Assembly: GCA_016938655.1 (NCBI GenBank)
Contig: JAFGUG010000023.1
Coordinates: 1-64,000 of the forward strand
Source: Thiotrichales bacterium
Lineage (GTDB): Bacteria; Pseudomonadota; Gammaproteobacteria; Thiomicrospirales; Thiomicrospiraceae
DNA length: 64,000 nucleotides
Reading direction: 5' to 3'
Position numbers and translations under genes: made by a program. Positions within the stretch are counted from its first letter, which is position 1. The number at the start of each line of letters is the position of its first letter. This document shows positions 54,176 to 63,619 of the stretch, piece after piece. Below the pieces are notes generated by a model, which worked only from the letters and a program-made list of their open reading frames with translations, had not been told where the DNA came from and made no database searches.

Positions 54176-56458
54176 CTAATGTCCATAAATTTTCAGTGAC
54201 CATTTTGTAAGTTTACCTTCACCAACATCATTGATAGGATCTTTTGTTGTTTCACCAAAATCAACTCTGTTATCACCATCTTCATCAAACCATAATTTTC
54301 GATTTTCATTGTCTTGATCAAGGTCACGAATGATTAGTGTCCATTCGCCCTTTACTGCTTCGCCATAAAAAGCGTGGCTAATTAGCTTTAAATTAAGCAT
54401 ATCGTGACCCGATTCATAGGCATTAAACGGCGTCAATAAGACATTTTCAGTTCCCTTTGGTGAACGCAATACAATTTGATAGTCACTCATATCAATTTTA
54501 TTATCTGAGCTGTTAGTTCGAACGCCGGCTAAATCGTCAATACTTACGATTAACTCAACACTTTCGGCAATTAACTCATCATCTACGACTACATTGGTTG
54601 TTAATCCATTCGCATTGAAATTCGGAATCTCACGAACAGTCGGTAAACTTCCATTAATAGCAGCCGTCTCTTTAAAAGCAGGTAACGTCTTATTGCTTGC
54701 TTTCCACTCTTTCGCCATAGTTATAGCAGCTTCTCCATCGGGCGCACCAAAACCATATCGATTACTGAAATGATATGGACCATCTTCGCCCTCGGCTTTA
54801 TTAATAATCCAACCTTTTTCCAGTATGACCGCTTTCTCTCCAAATGGTTTAACATTATCGGCTAAACCAGGGTCTAACTGCCGTGCCGTTGTCGCTAAGA
54901 TGTGCTTAACCTCTCGCCAAGTTAAATTAGGATTGGCTTCCAATAAAAGTGCCGCAATCCCACTGACTACTGGGGTTGCGGATGACGAACCGTTAAACGC
55001 TGAAAAGTAATTACAGTTTTCGTTATCTGAACCGCTTTTGCCAGTATTAAAGTCAGAGTTATAGGGGGCAATATTAAAAGGGTAACTACTGGAACGGTTT
55101 TGACTATAACCGTAGTTGCACCCAGCAAAATCGGTCGTCATTAAAGCGGGGGAATTCACTCCAAACTCGCCACCCGGTCCAACCAACCACAAAGCTGAGC
55201 CGGTATTTGAGTAGCTAGAGTGCTTATCTTCAGCATTAAACGCACCAATAATCATCTGATAAGGGGTAACGTTTTCATTTTCCATATTCACGTTATAGCA
55301 GGTAATACCATACTCTTTTGCTTGGTCACACCAGGAATCATCAATTTTTAAAAATCTGCTATTTCCACCGTAATACTCGTTGCCGCCAGCCTTAACATAA
55401 ACTGCGCCTTTGCCATCTCGAAGGTTTTGCGTTCCCCATTCTAAACCGGCCAAAATTTCCGATGAATAGCTAGCATTTTCATTGGTGCCTTGGTAAGGGT
55501 TACGGCCATAACTCATATTAAAAACATCAATCTCACCGCTTCCAAGCTCAAAATAACTTTTAGCGGCATTTTCATAACCAAGTGCGGCCAGTTCGTCCGT
55601 TAAATTAAAAGCACTATAAAGTAAGTTATAACCGATTAATGAGGCATTCGGAGCCACACCCCATAACCCAACCCCGTTTCCACCCCGAGCGGCGGCTAAG
55701 CCTGCTACAGCGGTGCCATGGTAACCGTCAGGGTTAGGGGTCTTGTCGGTATTCGGTGCAGTAGGATCATGAAGGCCTTTGCCATTGCTTGGAATATCGT
55801 CACTTTTGTCTTGATAAAAAAAGTTGTACGAAGCATCAGCTAATACATTGGGCAACAAATCTTCATGTGCAATCTGCATATCATTATCAATGACCGCAAT
55901 CTGAACGCCCGCTCCGGTGAAACCTTGTGCATAACCACTGCCGCCCGCACCCGGTAGATTCACATCTGCACCTGCTATTCCGCCTGAACCATTGGTAGTT
56001 AGGGCGCGTTGCCCGATATTCTCTAAGTACCATTGATGGATAATAAACGGGTCTGCAACAATATCTTTAGAATTAACACTAATGGTTACCGTGGCAAGCT
56101 CACTGCTATCGCCATCACTATCTTGAATGGTATAAGTAAAGCTATCTCTGCCAAAAAAATTGGTATTCGGTCTATAGACAAAGGCACCATCGGTTTGTAA
56201 CTCAAGCTTCCCATTTGTCACATCATCGACCAACTGCCAAACATTACCACCATCATCACTTCTTATATCGTTGCTGGCAACGGAACCGGAAACCGAACTG
56301 TTTTCGCTGACATTCACCACATCGTCATTGGCAATCGGCACAGTCACAGGCGTAGAACTGCTTGAGCCACCGCCACCACAACCACTCAAAACGAGTGCGG
56401 AAACAGAAACCAGATTGAGCAGTAAGCCATTTAAATTACCGAATTTGAATTGTGCCAT
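54176..56458 (-). CDS. Kexin-like S8 serine protease lipoprotein with Ig-like and P domains
   Basis: 760 residues. A lipoprotein signal ends VLSGC with a GGGGSSSS linker. A cadherin/VCBS-like repeat follows (about 42-130; VASNDIRSDDG, GRDSFTYTIQDSDGD). The subtilase domain has Asp in VQIAVIDNDMQIAHEDL, His in GYHGTAVAGLAAARGG and Ser in FNGSSSATPVVSGIAALLL. A C-terminal P domain ends KLTKWSLKIYGH. No I9 propeptide is present. The start overlaps the gspN stop by one base (TAATG). Its chaperone-like partner follows. Probably a type II secretion substrate that stays surface-attached (inference). Confidence 0.9.
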   Translation of the reverse strand: MAQFKFGNLNGLLLNLVSVSALVLSGCGGGGSSSSTPVTVPIANDDVVNVSENSSVSGSVASNDIRSDDGGNVWQLVDDVTNGKLELQTDGAFVYRPNTNFFGRDSFTYTIQDSDGDSSELATVTISVNSKDIVADPFIIHQWYLENIGQRALTTNGSGGIAGADVNLPGAGGSGYAQGFTGAGVQIAVIDNDMQIAHEDLLPNVLADASYNFFYQDKSDDIPSNGKGLHDPTAPNTDKTPNPDGYHGTAVAGLAAARGGNGVGLWGVAPNASLIGYNLLYSAFNLTDELAALGYENAAKSYFELGSGEIDVFNMSYGRNPYQGTNENASYSSEILAGLEWGTQNLRDGKGAVYVKAGGNEYYGGNSRFLKIDDSWCDQAKEYGITCYNVNMENENVTPYQMIIGAFNAEDKHSSYSNTGSALWLVGPGGEFGVNSPALMTTDFAGCNYGYSQNRSSSYPFNIAPYNSDFNTGKSGSDNENCNYFSAFNGSSSATPVVSGIAALLLEANPNLTWREVKHILATTARQLDPGLADNVKPFGEKAVILEKGWIINKAEGEDGPYHFSNRYGFGAPDGEAAITMAKEWKASNKTLPAFKETAAINGSLPTVREIPNFNANGLTTNVVVDDELIAESVELIVSIDDLAGVRTNSSDNKIDMSDYQIVLRSPKGTENVLLTPFNAYESGHDMLNLKLISHAFYGEAVKGEWTLIIRDLDQDNENRKLWFDEDGDNRVDFGETTKDPINDVGEGKLTKWSLKIYGH

Positions 56459-57303
56459 TAAAAACGTCCATTCTGTTTAAAGCTTGCTTGGACGGGACTG
56501 TTTCTTCGCATCATCAGATCCGTCCAATCGGGCATCGTATCCGGTGAATCGGCCTGCAACTTAAAGTCTGCTTGGTAGGTGGTTAAGTTGACTAAGCTTT
56601 GCCCGGTTAAGTTCCAACCTGCACCACTGCCTATGGTTTCTAGGCGAATGTCTTTGTCTTGCAAACTGGGCGTTAAGGTTAGTTGAGGAAAGGTCACGCC
56701 CATCACATCCAGCTGGGTAAATTGCATTGAGCCGGACACGTCAGTGAACCAATTGTCTGAGACATTCCAAACGAATCCTATTTCATTCAGCGTGAGTTGG
56801 CCTTGTAAATCGCCTAAATTACGATAAGCCTCTGGCAGTAACGGTTTTAAATCGTTAACCGGAATCTGGCCTTGAACCGCTTCAAGTTCAATTTGGGTTT
56901 GAGTGAGCAGGCCTGTTGAAAGTTCACCACGCAAACCACCACGCTGAGTTTGTAAATTAAGCTCGGTATGTATAGTTAGCGATAACAACGACAACGCACT
57001 TAAATTCCAGTGCAGTTGACCAAGTTCTGAGGTTTGCGTCTGTTGAACCAAACTTAATTGCGCCTGCCCATTCCAAAGCGTGCCTTGCGGTTGATTGAGT
57101 TGAATCTGAGGCGGAATAAGGTTGTGTTCAGTAGCTTGCTTAAGCACCCAACTGGCCGGAATATGTGCCACAAAAGAGATCGTTGCCACCAAAACAAAAA
57201 TCAGCAGGCCTGCTACCCACCGCGTTTTTGGCACTGCTTGCTTTTGCCCTGCGGCGTTTTGAGCATTCACGGAGCTCGATTTTTTGTTTTTAAAAATGCG
57301 CAT
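56458..57303 (-). CDS. gspN: Type II secretion protein GspN
   Basis: 281 residues. One N-terminal helix (about 28-50, WVAGLLIFVLVATISFVAH) is followed by a beta-rich periplasmic region with QLNQPQGTLWNGQAQL, typical of GspN. GspN is an optional inner-membrane component. It lies at the end of the gsp run, abutting gspM and the protease gene. Confidence 0.88.
   Translation of the reverse strand: MRIFKNKKSSSVNAQNAAGQKQAVPKTRWVAGLLIFVLVATISFVAHIPASWVLKQATEHNLIPPQIQLNQPQGTLWNGQAQLSLVQQTQTSELGQLHWNLSALSLLSLTIHTELNLQTQRGGLRGELSTGLLTQTQIELEAVQGQIPVNDLKPLLPEAYRNLGDLQGQLTLNEIGFVWNVSDNWFTDVSGSMQFTQLDVMGVTFPQLTLTPSLQDKDIRLETIGSGAGWNLTGQSLVNLTTYQADFKLQADSPDTMPDWTDLMMRRNSPVQASFKQNGRF
57203..57214. repeat. 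Perfect AGCAGGCCTGCT palindrome in gspN
   Basis: Encodes V-A-G-L-L at the start of the GspN membrane helix. A further CAGGCCTGTT copy is at 56908. Confidence 0.9.
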
Positions 57304-57791
57304 TATTGTGTCACTCCAAAACGCACACTGGCCTCAATGACACCGGTATTAACCGATTTCACCTGCAGTTGACTGCTCACTAACCCTTGCTGCTCTAAAA
57401 ACGATAACCAAGCAAAAAACCGTGGCGCATCCACGGCTTTAAACTCCACCTTAATCGACTTACTGGCGGGTGTCATGGAATCCATAGAAGGTAACAAGTT
57501 TTCGTTACGCAAGGTGCTTTGTAACGTACTCATCAACTCCGATTGCGTGCCAAATTTCAACCGTGTGTTGGCACGGCTTACCATTGGGTTGAGCTGCACT
57601 TGTTCAGAGAGCCACTGCCAATCTTGTTGAGCACGTTCCTCAGTCTGTATTGCCTGTTGATTGGCACTGTGAATCGGTGACCAAATGGCTAAATAGAACA
57701 GCGCGACGATTAAAAACACGCCTAAGAAAAGTAAAAGAGTGCGCTCTCGGTCAGCTAATTGTGACCAGGCCTGCTTACTTTGCATCCACAT
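57303..57791 (-). CDS. gspM: Type II secretion protein GspM
   Basis: 162 residues, normal for GspM. A short cytoplasmic tail, one helix (about 18-39, TLLLFLGVFLIVALFYLAIW) and a ferredoxin-like periplasmic domain. The ATG at 57791 follows GGAG and lies inside the end of gspL (17-bp overlap). It partners GspL in the inner-membrane platform. Confidence 0.88.
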   Translation of the reverse strand: MWMQSKQAWSQLADRERTLLLFLGVFLIVALFYLAIWSPIHSANQQAIQTEERAQQDWQWLSEQVQLNPMVSRANTRLKFGTQSELMSTLQSTLRNENLLPSMDSMTPASKSIKVEFKAVDAPRFFAWLSFLEQQGLVSSQLQVKSVNTGVIEASVRFGVTQ

Positions 57792-58998
57792 ACAACACTC
57801 CTTCCGCGACAGTTTGTGAGACGTTTTTGACTTTCAGCTCAGACGGTTGAATCGCTTTAATCTCTTTAGCTAAGTTTTGCAGTGCCGATACTTGAGGCGC
57901 TTGTAAGGTAATGGCCAATTGCGCGGAGCGGTCTTTCCAATCGAGTTGTTTTATTTGAATGGTCGGATACTTTTTAAACAGCGGTTCAACAAACGTAATC
58001 AACTGACTGGGGCCAAGGCCTTGTTCAGCCGAATTGGCATTTTTTTGAAACGCCGTTTTGGCTTGGGTACGAATGTTAATAATCCGTTTTACCTCAGGAA
58101 AACGTTGTTTAAACAGCGCTTCGGTTTGGGTTTGATAGGCCTGCGCCTGCGATTGCATTTTTTGGGTTTGCACACTGAGTCCAACCAAATACACAACCAA
58201 AAACAAACCGAGTAACACAGACGGCCACATCCACAAATTGAGCAGGCCTGCTTGTTGTGAACGTGGCTGATAAACTCCGGTTCTTAAGTTAAAAATCTGG
58301 CAAGGATTTCGGTTCACTGCGTTACTTTGGCAAGTTGCTGACAGCGCCGGAATCGGTTGGGTTTGAATCTCACCTTGTAGCTGAGTTTGCAATTGCAACA
58401 GTTGCTGATACCAATCGGGGGAGCCGGCAAACCCTGAATACTCGCCGGTTCGCACTAAGCTCCGTTGATCGGTTTCGTGGAACACCGACCAAACGGGGAT
58501 CGCGTCTTCACTCGCCTCATCGGTTTTGTAAGCGGCGTTTTGAGTGTGGTTATGAGAAGTTGGCAGTTGAAAACAGTCGGCCACCAGTTGCACATGACCT
58601 AAGCCCATCATCTGTAACTGCTCAACCCAATGCTGCATGCGCACTTTTGAAATAATCGCCACCGACACCAGGCCTGCTGAATCTCGATTAAGCACCACAA
58701 AATGTAAGTTTTCAACTGGCTCGGCAAGCGACTCTTCCAGTGAATACGGCAGTGCCGTTAACCAATCTTGCTTACGTTTACCGGGTACAAATTGCGACAT
58801 TAAGGTCACTTGTTCAGTCGGAACCCACACCACCTTAACCTTAGCCAAGGCCTTTTTAATGGCCAAATTGTCTTTTTGCGCTTGCAATACAAACGCGGCC
58901 TCTTGCCAGTCGGCTTGATTGAGTTGTAACCAAAGCTTACCCGCTAGGTCAAACTTGCACTGCATCGCGTCAAGATTTAAATCGCTCTGCTTTTCCAT
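57775..58998 (-). CDS. gspL: Type II secretion protein GspL
   Basis: 407 residues. An actin-like cytoplasmic domain (about 1-245) has the GspL pattern VPTEQVTLMSQFVPGKRKQDWLTALPYSLEE in two pieces and LVADCFQLP. A transmembrane helix at about 257-277 and a periplasmic ferredoxin-like domain follow. It links GspE to the platform. Three CAGGCCTG copies fall in or at the edge of the gene (57765, 58241, 58669), two coding A-G-L. Confidence 0.9.
   Translation of the reverse strand: MEKQSDLNLDAMQCKFDLAGKLWLQLNQADWQEAAFVLQAQKDNLAIKKALAKVKVVWVPTEQVTLMSQFVPGKRKQDWLTALPYSLEESLAEPVENLHFVVLNRDSAGLVSVAIISKVRMQHWVEQLQMMGLGHVQLVADCFQLPTSHNHTQNAAYKTDEASEDAIPVWSVFHETDQRSLVRTGEYSGFAGSPDWYQQLLQLQTQLQGEIQTQPIPALSATCQSNAVNRNPCQIFNLRTGVYQPRSQQAGLLNLWMWPSVLLGLFLVVYLVGLSVQTQKMQSQAQAYQTQTEALFKQRFPEVKRIINIRTQAKTAFQKNANSAEQGLGPSQLITFVEPLFKKYPTIQIKQLDWKDRSAQLAITLQAPQVSALQNLAKEIKAIQPSELKVKNVSQTVAEGVLYVDAK
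58241..58252. repeat. Perfect AGCAGGCCTGCT palindrome in gspL
   Basis: Encodes Q-A-G-L-L directly before the GspL membrane helix. Confidence 0.9.
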
Positions 58999-59062
58999 CG
59001 ATTGGGTTCATCCTTTGTTACAAATTTAGCCATTCAAACTGGCCGCGCACCAACGCACGATA

Positions 59063-60073
59063 CTATTGCGCTTGCGGGTTACTGAGCCACCGTTGAACCA
59101 ACTGCACCGGGGCACTATCAGGGCGGTAAAAAATTGCCGATAAGCCTTGCTGGCTTTCACCATAATCGACCTGTCCAGCCAATAAAAAATAGTTACTGCG
59201 CACACCAATTAACCAATCCGGAAACCGCTTGGTTATCTCAACCGCCGTTTGCCCAGATTGCTGTTCAATAAAACTGCGAAACTCTGCGGTATCTTTGGCC
59301 GGACTCTCGGTGCGCAGTTGCAACCAAGTGTCCACTTCGGTTTCGCTAAGCGTGTCGCTTAAAGCCAATAATACCTGTTTGGTGGCCGTATTCACATTCA
59401 CGGTGGTCACACTCGGCAAGGTCGTTGCAGACGCTTTAATCAGCAACCAAGGTTCATACGCAATCTGTTGAAACCCTTGCAACAACTTAAGTTCTTCGAG
59501 CATCACCATTGCCTGATTAGCGGCACGATAGGGTGGTTGCATCAATAAATACGCATCACTCTCTGCGCCACCCGGCAGGCGCTCTTCATCGGCATCCACC
59601 CAATCGGTTAACACCTCACCCAACGGATTTTCTAATCCGATTTGCACCGCCCAACGATCAAAGACCTTCTGCCATGTTTCACGCTGTTCTTTATCGGCCG
59701 CCAACACATTATTTAAATTCAGGCGGCCTTGTAAATCGTACAGTTGGCCCGAGATTTCGCCACCTTCAAACGGCACACTCACCAACGGTTGCGACCACAG
59801 TTCTTGCAAGTGGTCGGTCTGATTGTCTTCGGCATCGAGTTTTAAACCTTGCTTAACCCACCCCTCTAAACCCCAAGCGACTGATAACGACTGCGCCTGA
59901 TGCAACATATTTGTGCTGCGGCTAATGTTTAAGTGCTGCTGATAAATCAACTGGCTCGACAAGGTGGCCACCAACGCAACAATAATCAGCACGGTTAACA
60001 GGGCAAACCCACCCTGTTTTTTTGTTTTATCTGTTCTACCTGTGCGAGCGACTTTGAACGGTAAGGTCTTCAT
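59063..60073 (-). CDS. gspK: Type II secretion minor pseudopilin GspK
   Basis: 336 residues. The pre-helix leader ends KKQGGFALLTVLIIVALVA. GspK has no Glu5, as here, with L/T in its place. The large insert contains LYDLQGRLNLNNV and WVDADEERLPGGAESDAY, conserved in GspK and including Ca-binding acidic residues. It caps the pseudopilus tip. It overlaps gspJ by 4 bp; 64 bp separate it from gspL. Confidence 0.93.
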   Translation of the reverse strand: MKTLPFKVARTGRTDKTKKQGGFALLTVLIIVALVATLSSQLIYQQHLNISRSTNMLHQAQSLSVAWGLEGWVKQGLKLDAEDNQTDHLQELWSQPLVSVPFEGGEISGQLYDLQGRLNLNNVLAADKEQRETWQKVFDRWAVQIGLENPLGEVLTDWVDADEERLPGGAESDAYLLMQPPYRAANQAMVMLEELKLLQGFQQIAYEPWLLIKASATTLPSVTTVNVNTATKQVLLALSDTLSETEVDTWLQLRTESPAKDTAEFRSFIEQQSGQTAVEITKRFPDWLIGVRSNYFLLAGQVDYGESQQGLSAIFYRPDSAPVQLVQRWLSNPQAQ

Positions 60074-60822
60074 AGATCTGACTCATTGGGTAAAAGCGTA
60101 TTACTCTCCGTCCCACTCTCTGTTGCGGTATCGCTCGTTACATCTGAGTCAGAGTTCGAATCCGCTGCGCTCTCGGTCACCACCGGTAAAACCTCCATCT
60201 CAGCCCCCATAAACAGGCGGGTAATCTCACCCATCTCGGCCAACTGCAAACGGACCTCGGTTAACTTTGGCAAAGCACTTAACGCTTGCGATTCATTCGG
60301 CCAGATGTTAACAAACTGGTCTTGCATATTCATTAAACGAATCTCAAACCGTTCAACACCCGTTAGTATCGGCGTGCGTGTTGGCTGTGTATCCGGCGCT
60401 CTATCCACCACTGGCCAAACCAGACGATACAAGGTTTCGTCTTCAAGTTGATAGGCCACGCGAATCAAGCCACCTGACCCATAGGGCGTTGGAAACTCGG
60501 CAATGCGTGTTAACTCGACCCCTAAATCTTCACGATACTGAAACGCCGGTAGTACTGACCCCAAACCGTCTTGAATCGAGCGCGGCGCCAACTGAATAAA
60601 ATCTTGCTCCATCCACCACATAGCCCGTTGCAAGGTTTCCATTTGCTCGGTGTGCGCTTCGGTTCGAGTTTGCACCTGCACCACACTGCTAACCGTTTGA
60701 TAAGCAATCACCGAAATCACCGAAGAGATGCTTAACGCAATCAGCAACTCGATGAGCGTAAAGCCACGTTGCGCTTGCTGTCTCTGCTGGCTCAGGCAAC
60801 GTCGGTTTGGCAAACAGTTCAT
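60070..60822 (-). CDS. gspJ: Type II secretion minor pseudopilin GspJ
   Basis: 250 residues. The leader has QRGFTLIELLIALSISSVIS with Glu5, followed by the GspJ segment MWWMEQDFIQLAPRSIQD. A low-complexity acidic Ser/Thr tail (about 215-250) is longer than in typical GspJ. Overlaps of 4 bp exist with gspI and gspK. Confidence 0.92.
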   Translation of the reverse strand: MNCLPNRRCLSQQRQQAQRGFTLIELLIALSISSVISVIAYQTVSSVVQVQTRTEAHTEQMETLQRAMWWMEQDFIQLAPRSIQDGLGSVLPAFQYREDLGVELTRIAEFPTPYGSGGLIRVAYQLEDETLYRLVWPVVDRAPDTQPTRTPILTGVERFEIRLMNMQDQFVNIWPNESQALSALPKLTEVRLQLAEMGEITRLFMGAEMEVLPVVTESAADSNSDSDVTSDTATESGTESNTLLPNESDL

Positions 60823-61208
60823 GGCCCAATCACCGTCACTAGGGTGGCCGAAGGCGTTTCTTGATTCTCTAATGTCACACTCATGCTGGCTTTTTTAATG
60901 TCGGCAATCAACGTGGGTTCAGTGGTAAACTCGGTGACCCAATTACGGTTCAGTACCGTTACCTCCACTTTTGATTCCGCACGGCTGTCAGGTAGCACCT
61001 GTAATTTAACCAATTCATCTTGCGCAATCCAAGTGGCAATAATGCGCTCTTCAAGTGCGGTTTGATTGTTGACCGTCAAGCCCATTGAACGTGATAAAGC
61101 CGCTAGAGCAATCGCTACCACTGCCAACGCGACCATGACTTCAATCAGCGTAAACCCCTTTTGAGAATCCGCAGGCGATGAGTTTAAAAAGTCAGCAGGC
61201 CTGCACAT
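60819..61208 (-). CDS. gspI: Type II secretion minor pseudopilin GspI
   Basis: 129 residues from the ATG at 61208, one base after the gspH stop; ATGs at 61220 and 61226 are alternatives. SQKGFTLIEVMVALAVVAIAL is the prepilin site and helix, and IIATWIAQDELVKLQ fits GspI. The first codons contain AGCAGGCCTGCA (61194-61205), encoding C-R-P-A of the leader. Confidence 0.9.
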   Translation of the reverse strand: MCRPADFLNSSPADSQKGFTLIEVMVALAVVAIALAALSRSMGLTVNNQTALEERIIATWIAQDELVKLQVLPDSRAESKVEVTVLNRNWVTEFTTEPTLIADIKKASMSVTLENQETPSATLVTVIGP

Positions 61209-61209
61209 A

Positions 61210-61740
61210 TTAACGTTCATCCGCATCAAGGTAAGAGAACTGCAACAAGCCATCCCAACGAAAACTGTACGATGACACCTTGTTTAAACCCGAGGCCTGC
61301 TTGTTTTGCACTGCAGTCATCTCAATGGAACCGGCTAACACATCGCCACTTGGCCAAAAAACCCAGCCCTCTTTTGGCAAGTTCTGTTGCTGTGCAAACG
61401 TGGCGTTGTCAATGTCCCAGGTTATGGTCAAACTCTCATCCCAAACCAAGGGGTCAATACTGGGGTCCACTTGCCACTTACCTGCTTTTAAAAAATAGGT
61501 GGTTAAACCCGTCTCTTCCGGTGCCACCAAAAACAGCTGCTGTGTAATTGCCGCTTTGTCACGCACATAAGAGAGCAAGGCTTTGGCACTGCGCTCCTGG
61601 GCACGGACAGTGGCCTGTTCATTACCGCCCATGGAGATCATACCCACAGCGACCACCACCGACATAATCACCACCACGACCATCAATTCAATGAGGGTAA
61701 AGCCTTTTTGAAGGTTTAATAAGCGGCGATTAAGGTTCAT
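61210..61740 (-). CDS. gspH: Type II secretion minor pseudopilin GspH
   Basis: 176 residues from the ATG at 61740 (MNLNRRLLNL). No strong ribosome site is seen, so coupling to gspG is likely. [21 protein letters not shown] is the prepilin site and helix, and GWVFWPSGDVLAGSIEM is the GspH beta region. The longer ORF start would run into gspG. Confidence 0.9.
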   Translation of the reverse strand: MNLNRRLLNLQKGFTLIELMVVVVIMSVVVAVGMISMGGNEQATVRAQERSAKALLSYVRDKAAITQQLFLVAPEETGLTTYFLKAGKWQVDPSIDPLVWDESLTITWDIDNATFAQQQNLPKEGWVFWPSGDVLAGSIEMTAVQNKQASGLNKVSSYSFRWDGLLQFSYLDADER

Positions 61741-61774
61741 AACATGGCGTCGATGAAGGTCGTGGCAACGAAGC

Positions 61775-62227
61775 TTACTTATCTTCAGCCCAGTTTCCAA
61801 TGGTTGCATTCACCCCTTCACCGCCCTCTTGACCATCTGCACCATAGGTAAACAGGTCAAAATCACCATGCTCACCGGGGCTTAAATACAGGTAAGTATT
61901 CCCCCAAGGATCGGTTGGCATTTGGTCTAGATACGGCTTCCAGTTTTTAGGCTGAGGCTCTTCGGTTGGCTCATTAACCAAAGCTTCCAACCCCTGATCG
62001 GTGGTTGGATAGACAAAATTATCCAGTTTGTACAGTTGCAAAGCGGATGAGATGGCACTGATGTCTTGTTTGGCTTTCACCAATCGCGCTTCATCAGGAC
62101 GATCCATTAACTTAGGCGCAACAAAAGCGGCCAATACCGCCAAAATAACCACCACAACCATCAATTCAATTAAGGTAAAACCCGATTGTTTGTGACGGTT
62201 TGTAGCGTATAAAGTTTGTGATTTCAC
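61775..62227 (-). CDS. gspG: Type II secretion major pseudopilin GspG
   Basis: 150 residues from a GTG at 62227, which has AAGGAG at ideal distance; an ATG 11 codons upstream has none. [57 protein letters not shown] and [20 protein letters not shown] are diagnostic of GspG, with the C-terminal calcium site. It builds the pseudopilus. Confidence 0.96.
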   Translation of the reverse strand: MKSQTLYATNRHKQSGFTLIELMVVVVILAVLAAFVAPKLMDRPDEARLVKAKQDISAISSALQLYKLDNFVYPTTDQGLEALVNEPTEEPQPKNWKPYLDQMPTDPWGNTYLYLSPGEHGDFDLFTYGADGQEGGEGVNATIGNWAEDK

Positions 62228-62304
62228 GTTGTAACTCCTTAAAAAGGCTTTGATTAACATCGAATAAAGTAACTGTTTATCTTAATTTGTGGGTTGTAAA
62301 AGTC

Positions 62305-62316
62305 AGCAGGCCTGCT
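62305..62316. repeat. Perfect AGCAGGCCTGCT palindrome between gspF and gspG
   Basis: Within the 121-bp gap, which shows no clear promoter or terminator. Flanking GTC...AAG gives a longer near-palindrome. Confidence 0.9.
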
Positions 62317-62348
62317 AAGTTTGACGTTTGCTGTCCATGCGTTAGCCT

Positions 62349-63572
62349 TTAACCGACCATTTGATTCATTTCAAATATCGGCATCATAATCGCCAATACA
62401 ATGGTCAGTACCACGCCACCCATGATAATAATCAGCATGGGTTCCAAGACACTCACCAAGGTATTGGCCGCATTCTCAACTTCTTGTTCATAGTGAGTGG
62501 CGGCTTTTAACAGCATATTATCCAACTCGCCGCCCCCTTCACCGGTTTGTACAAGGTTCAGTAACAAGGGCGGAAAGAAGCCCGCTTGCTGCATTGATAC
62601 GCTGATCTTTTTACCCTCACGAACTTTCACCACCATCTCTTCAACCGCTTGTTTCATAGGGTCTAAGCTCATGACTTCCGCCGAGATTTTAAGGGCATCG
62701 GTGACGGTCACGCCACTAGACAACAACACACCAACGGTTCGTGACCAACGTGCAGTGGCCGCATAAATTAAAAACCGTTTAACTCCCGGCAAGCGCATTA
62801 ATAGTTGGTGGGTTTTAAAGCGCCATTTGGCTTGGCGCATTAACAGTTTAAAACCAATCCAGATCGCTAGCGTGAGCACAATCAAGGTGCCCCATTGCGC
62901 TTGCACAAACTCGCTAATGGTGAGCATTCCTTGCGTCAACGGTGGCAGGTCTTGTTGCATATTATCAAACACCCCGACCACTTTGGGCACTACAAAAATC
63001 ATTAAGAAAAAGACAATCACTACCGCAACCACGACCATCAAAACCGGGTAGATCAGTGCGGTTTTCATTTTTTTATGCAGCTGGTCTTGTTGCTCTATGG
63101 CATCGGCCAGACGTGATAATACCTTATCTAAATGACCACTCTCTTCACCCGCTCGAATGGTGGCGATAAAGTCACCACTGACTTGATACGGGGCCACATC
63201 TAAAGCGTGCGCCAGTGAATACCCCTCTGAAACCCGAGTATGTAAACTGGCCAAAAAACGCTGCATCATTTTCGATTCGGCTTGCTGAGAGATGGATTGC
63301 AACGCTTGCGTTAGAGGAGTACCGGCATCCAGCAGCGTAAACAGTTGTCGAGTGGCCAAGGCCAAATCTGAAATTTGTATTTTAGGGGTAAACAGGCCAA
63401 TTTTAGCCTGCCCTTTTCCAGCACGTTTTTTTTGTTCAATGGACTTCAGTTCAACCGGTGTTAAACCCTGCTCACGCAACTGTTGACGCACCTGACGTTC
63501 TGAGTCACCCTCCATTAGGCCTTTTTTTACTTGGCCTGCGGCGGTCAGAGCTCGGTATTCAAATGCGGCCAT
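62349..63572 (-). CDS. gspF: Type II secretion inner-membrane platform protein GspF
   Basis: 407 residues. It starts AAFEYRALTAAGQVKKGLMEGD. Two GspF domains follow (about 72-195 and 275-397; FTLLDAGTPLTQALQ and GVLLSSGVTVTDAL), with helices after each and the last helix ending IMMPIFEMNQMVG. Standard length. Confidence 0.96.
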   Translation of the reverse strand: MAAFEYRALTAAGQVKKGLMEGDSERQVRQQLREQGLTPVELKSIEQKKRAGKGQAKIGLFTPKIQISDLALATRQLFTLLDAGTPLTQALQSISQQAESKMMQRFLASLHTRVSEGYSLAHALDVAPYQVSGDFIATIRAGEESGHLDKVLSRLADAIEQQDQLHKKMKTALIYPVLMVVVAVVIVFFLMIFVVPKVVGVFDNMQQDLPPLTQGMLTISEFVQAQWGTLIVLTLAIWIGFKLLMRQAKWRFKTHQLLMRLPGVKRFLIYAATARWSRTVGVLLSSGVTVTDALKISAEVMSLDPMKQAVEEMVVKVREGKKISVSMQQAGFFPPLLLNLVQTGEGGGELDNMLLKAATHYEQEVENAANTLVSVLEPMLIIIMGGVVLTIVLAIMMPIFEMNQMVG

Positions 63573-63619
63573 GGCTCACCCATTTCTCTATTAGGTGATT
63601 AAAACAAAGCGCATACACG

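Noticed and set aside
9964..62316. The iterated 12-mer as a Neisseria- or Pasteurella-type DNA uptake sequence
   Set aside because: Those words are non-palindromic and different in sequence. Uptake cannot be excluded but is not supported over other roles.
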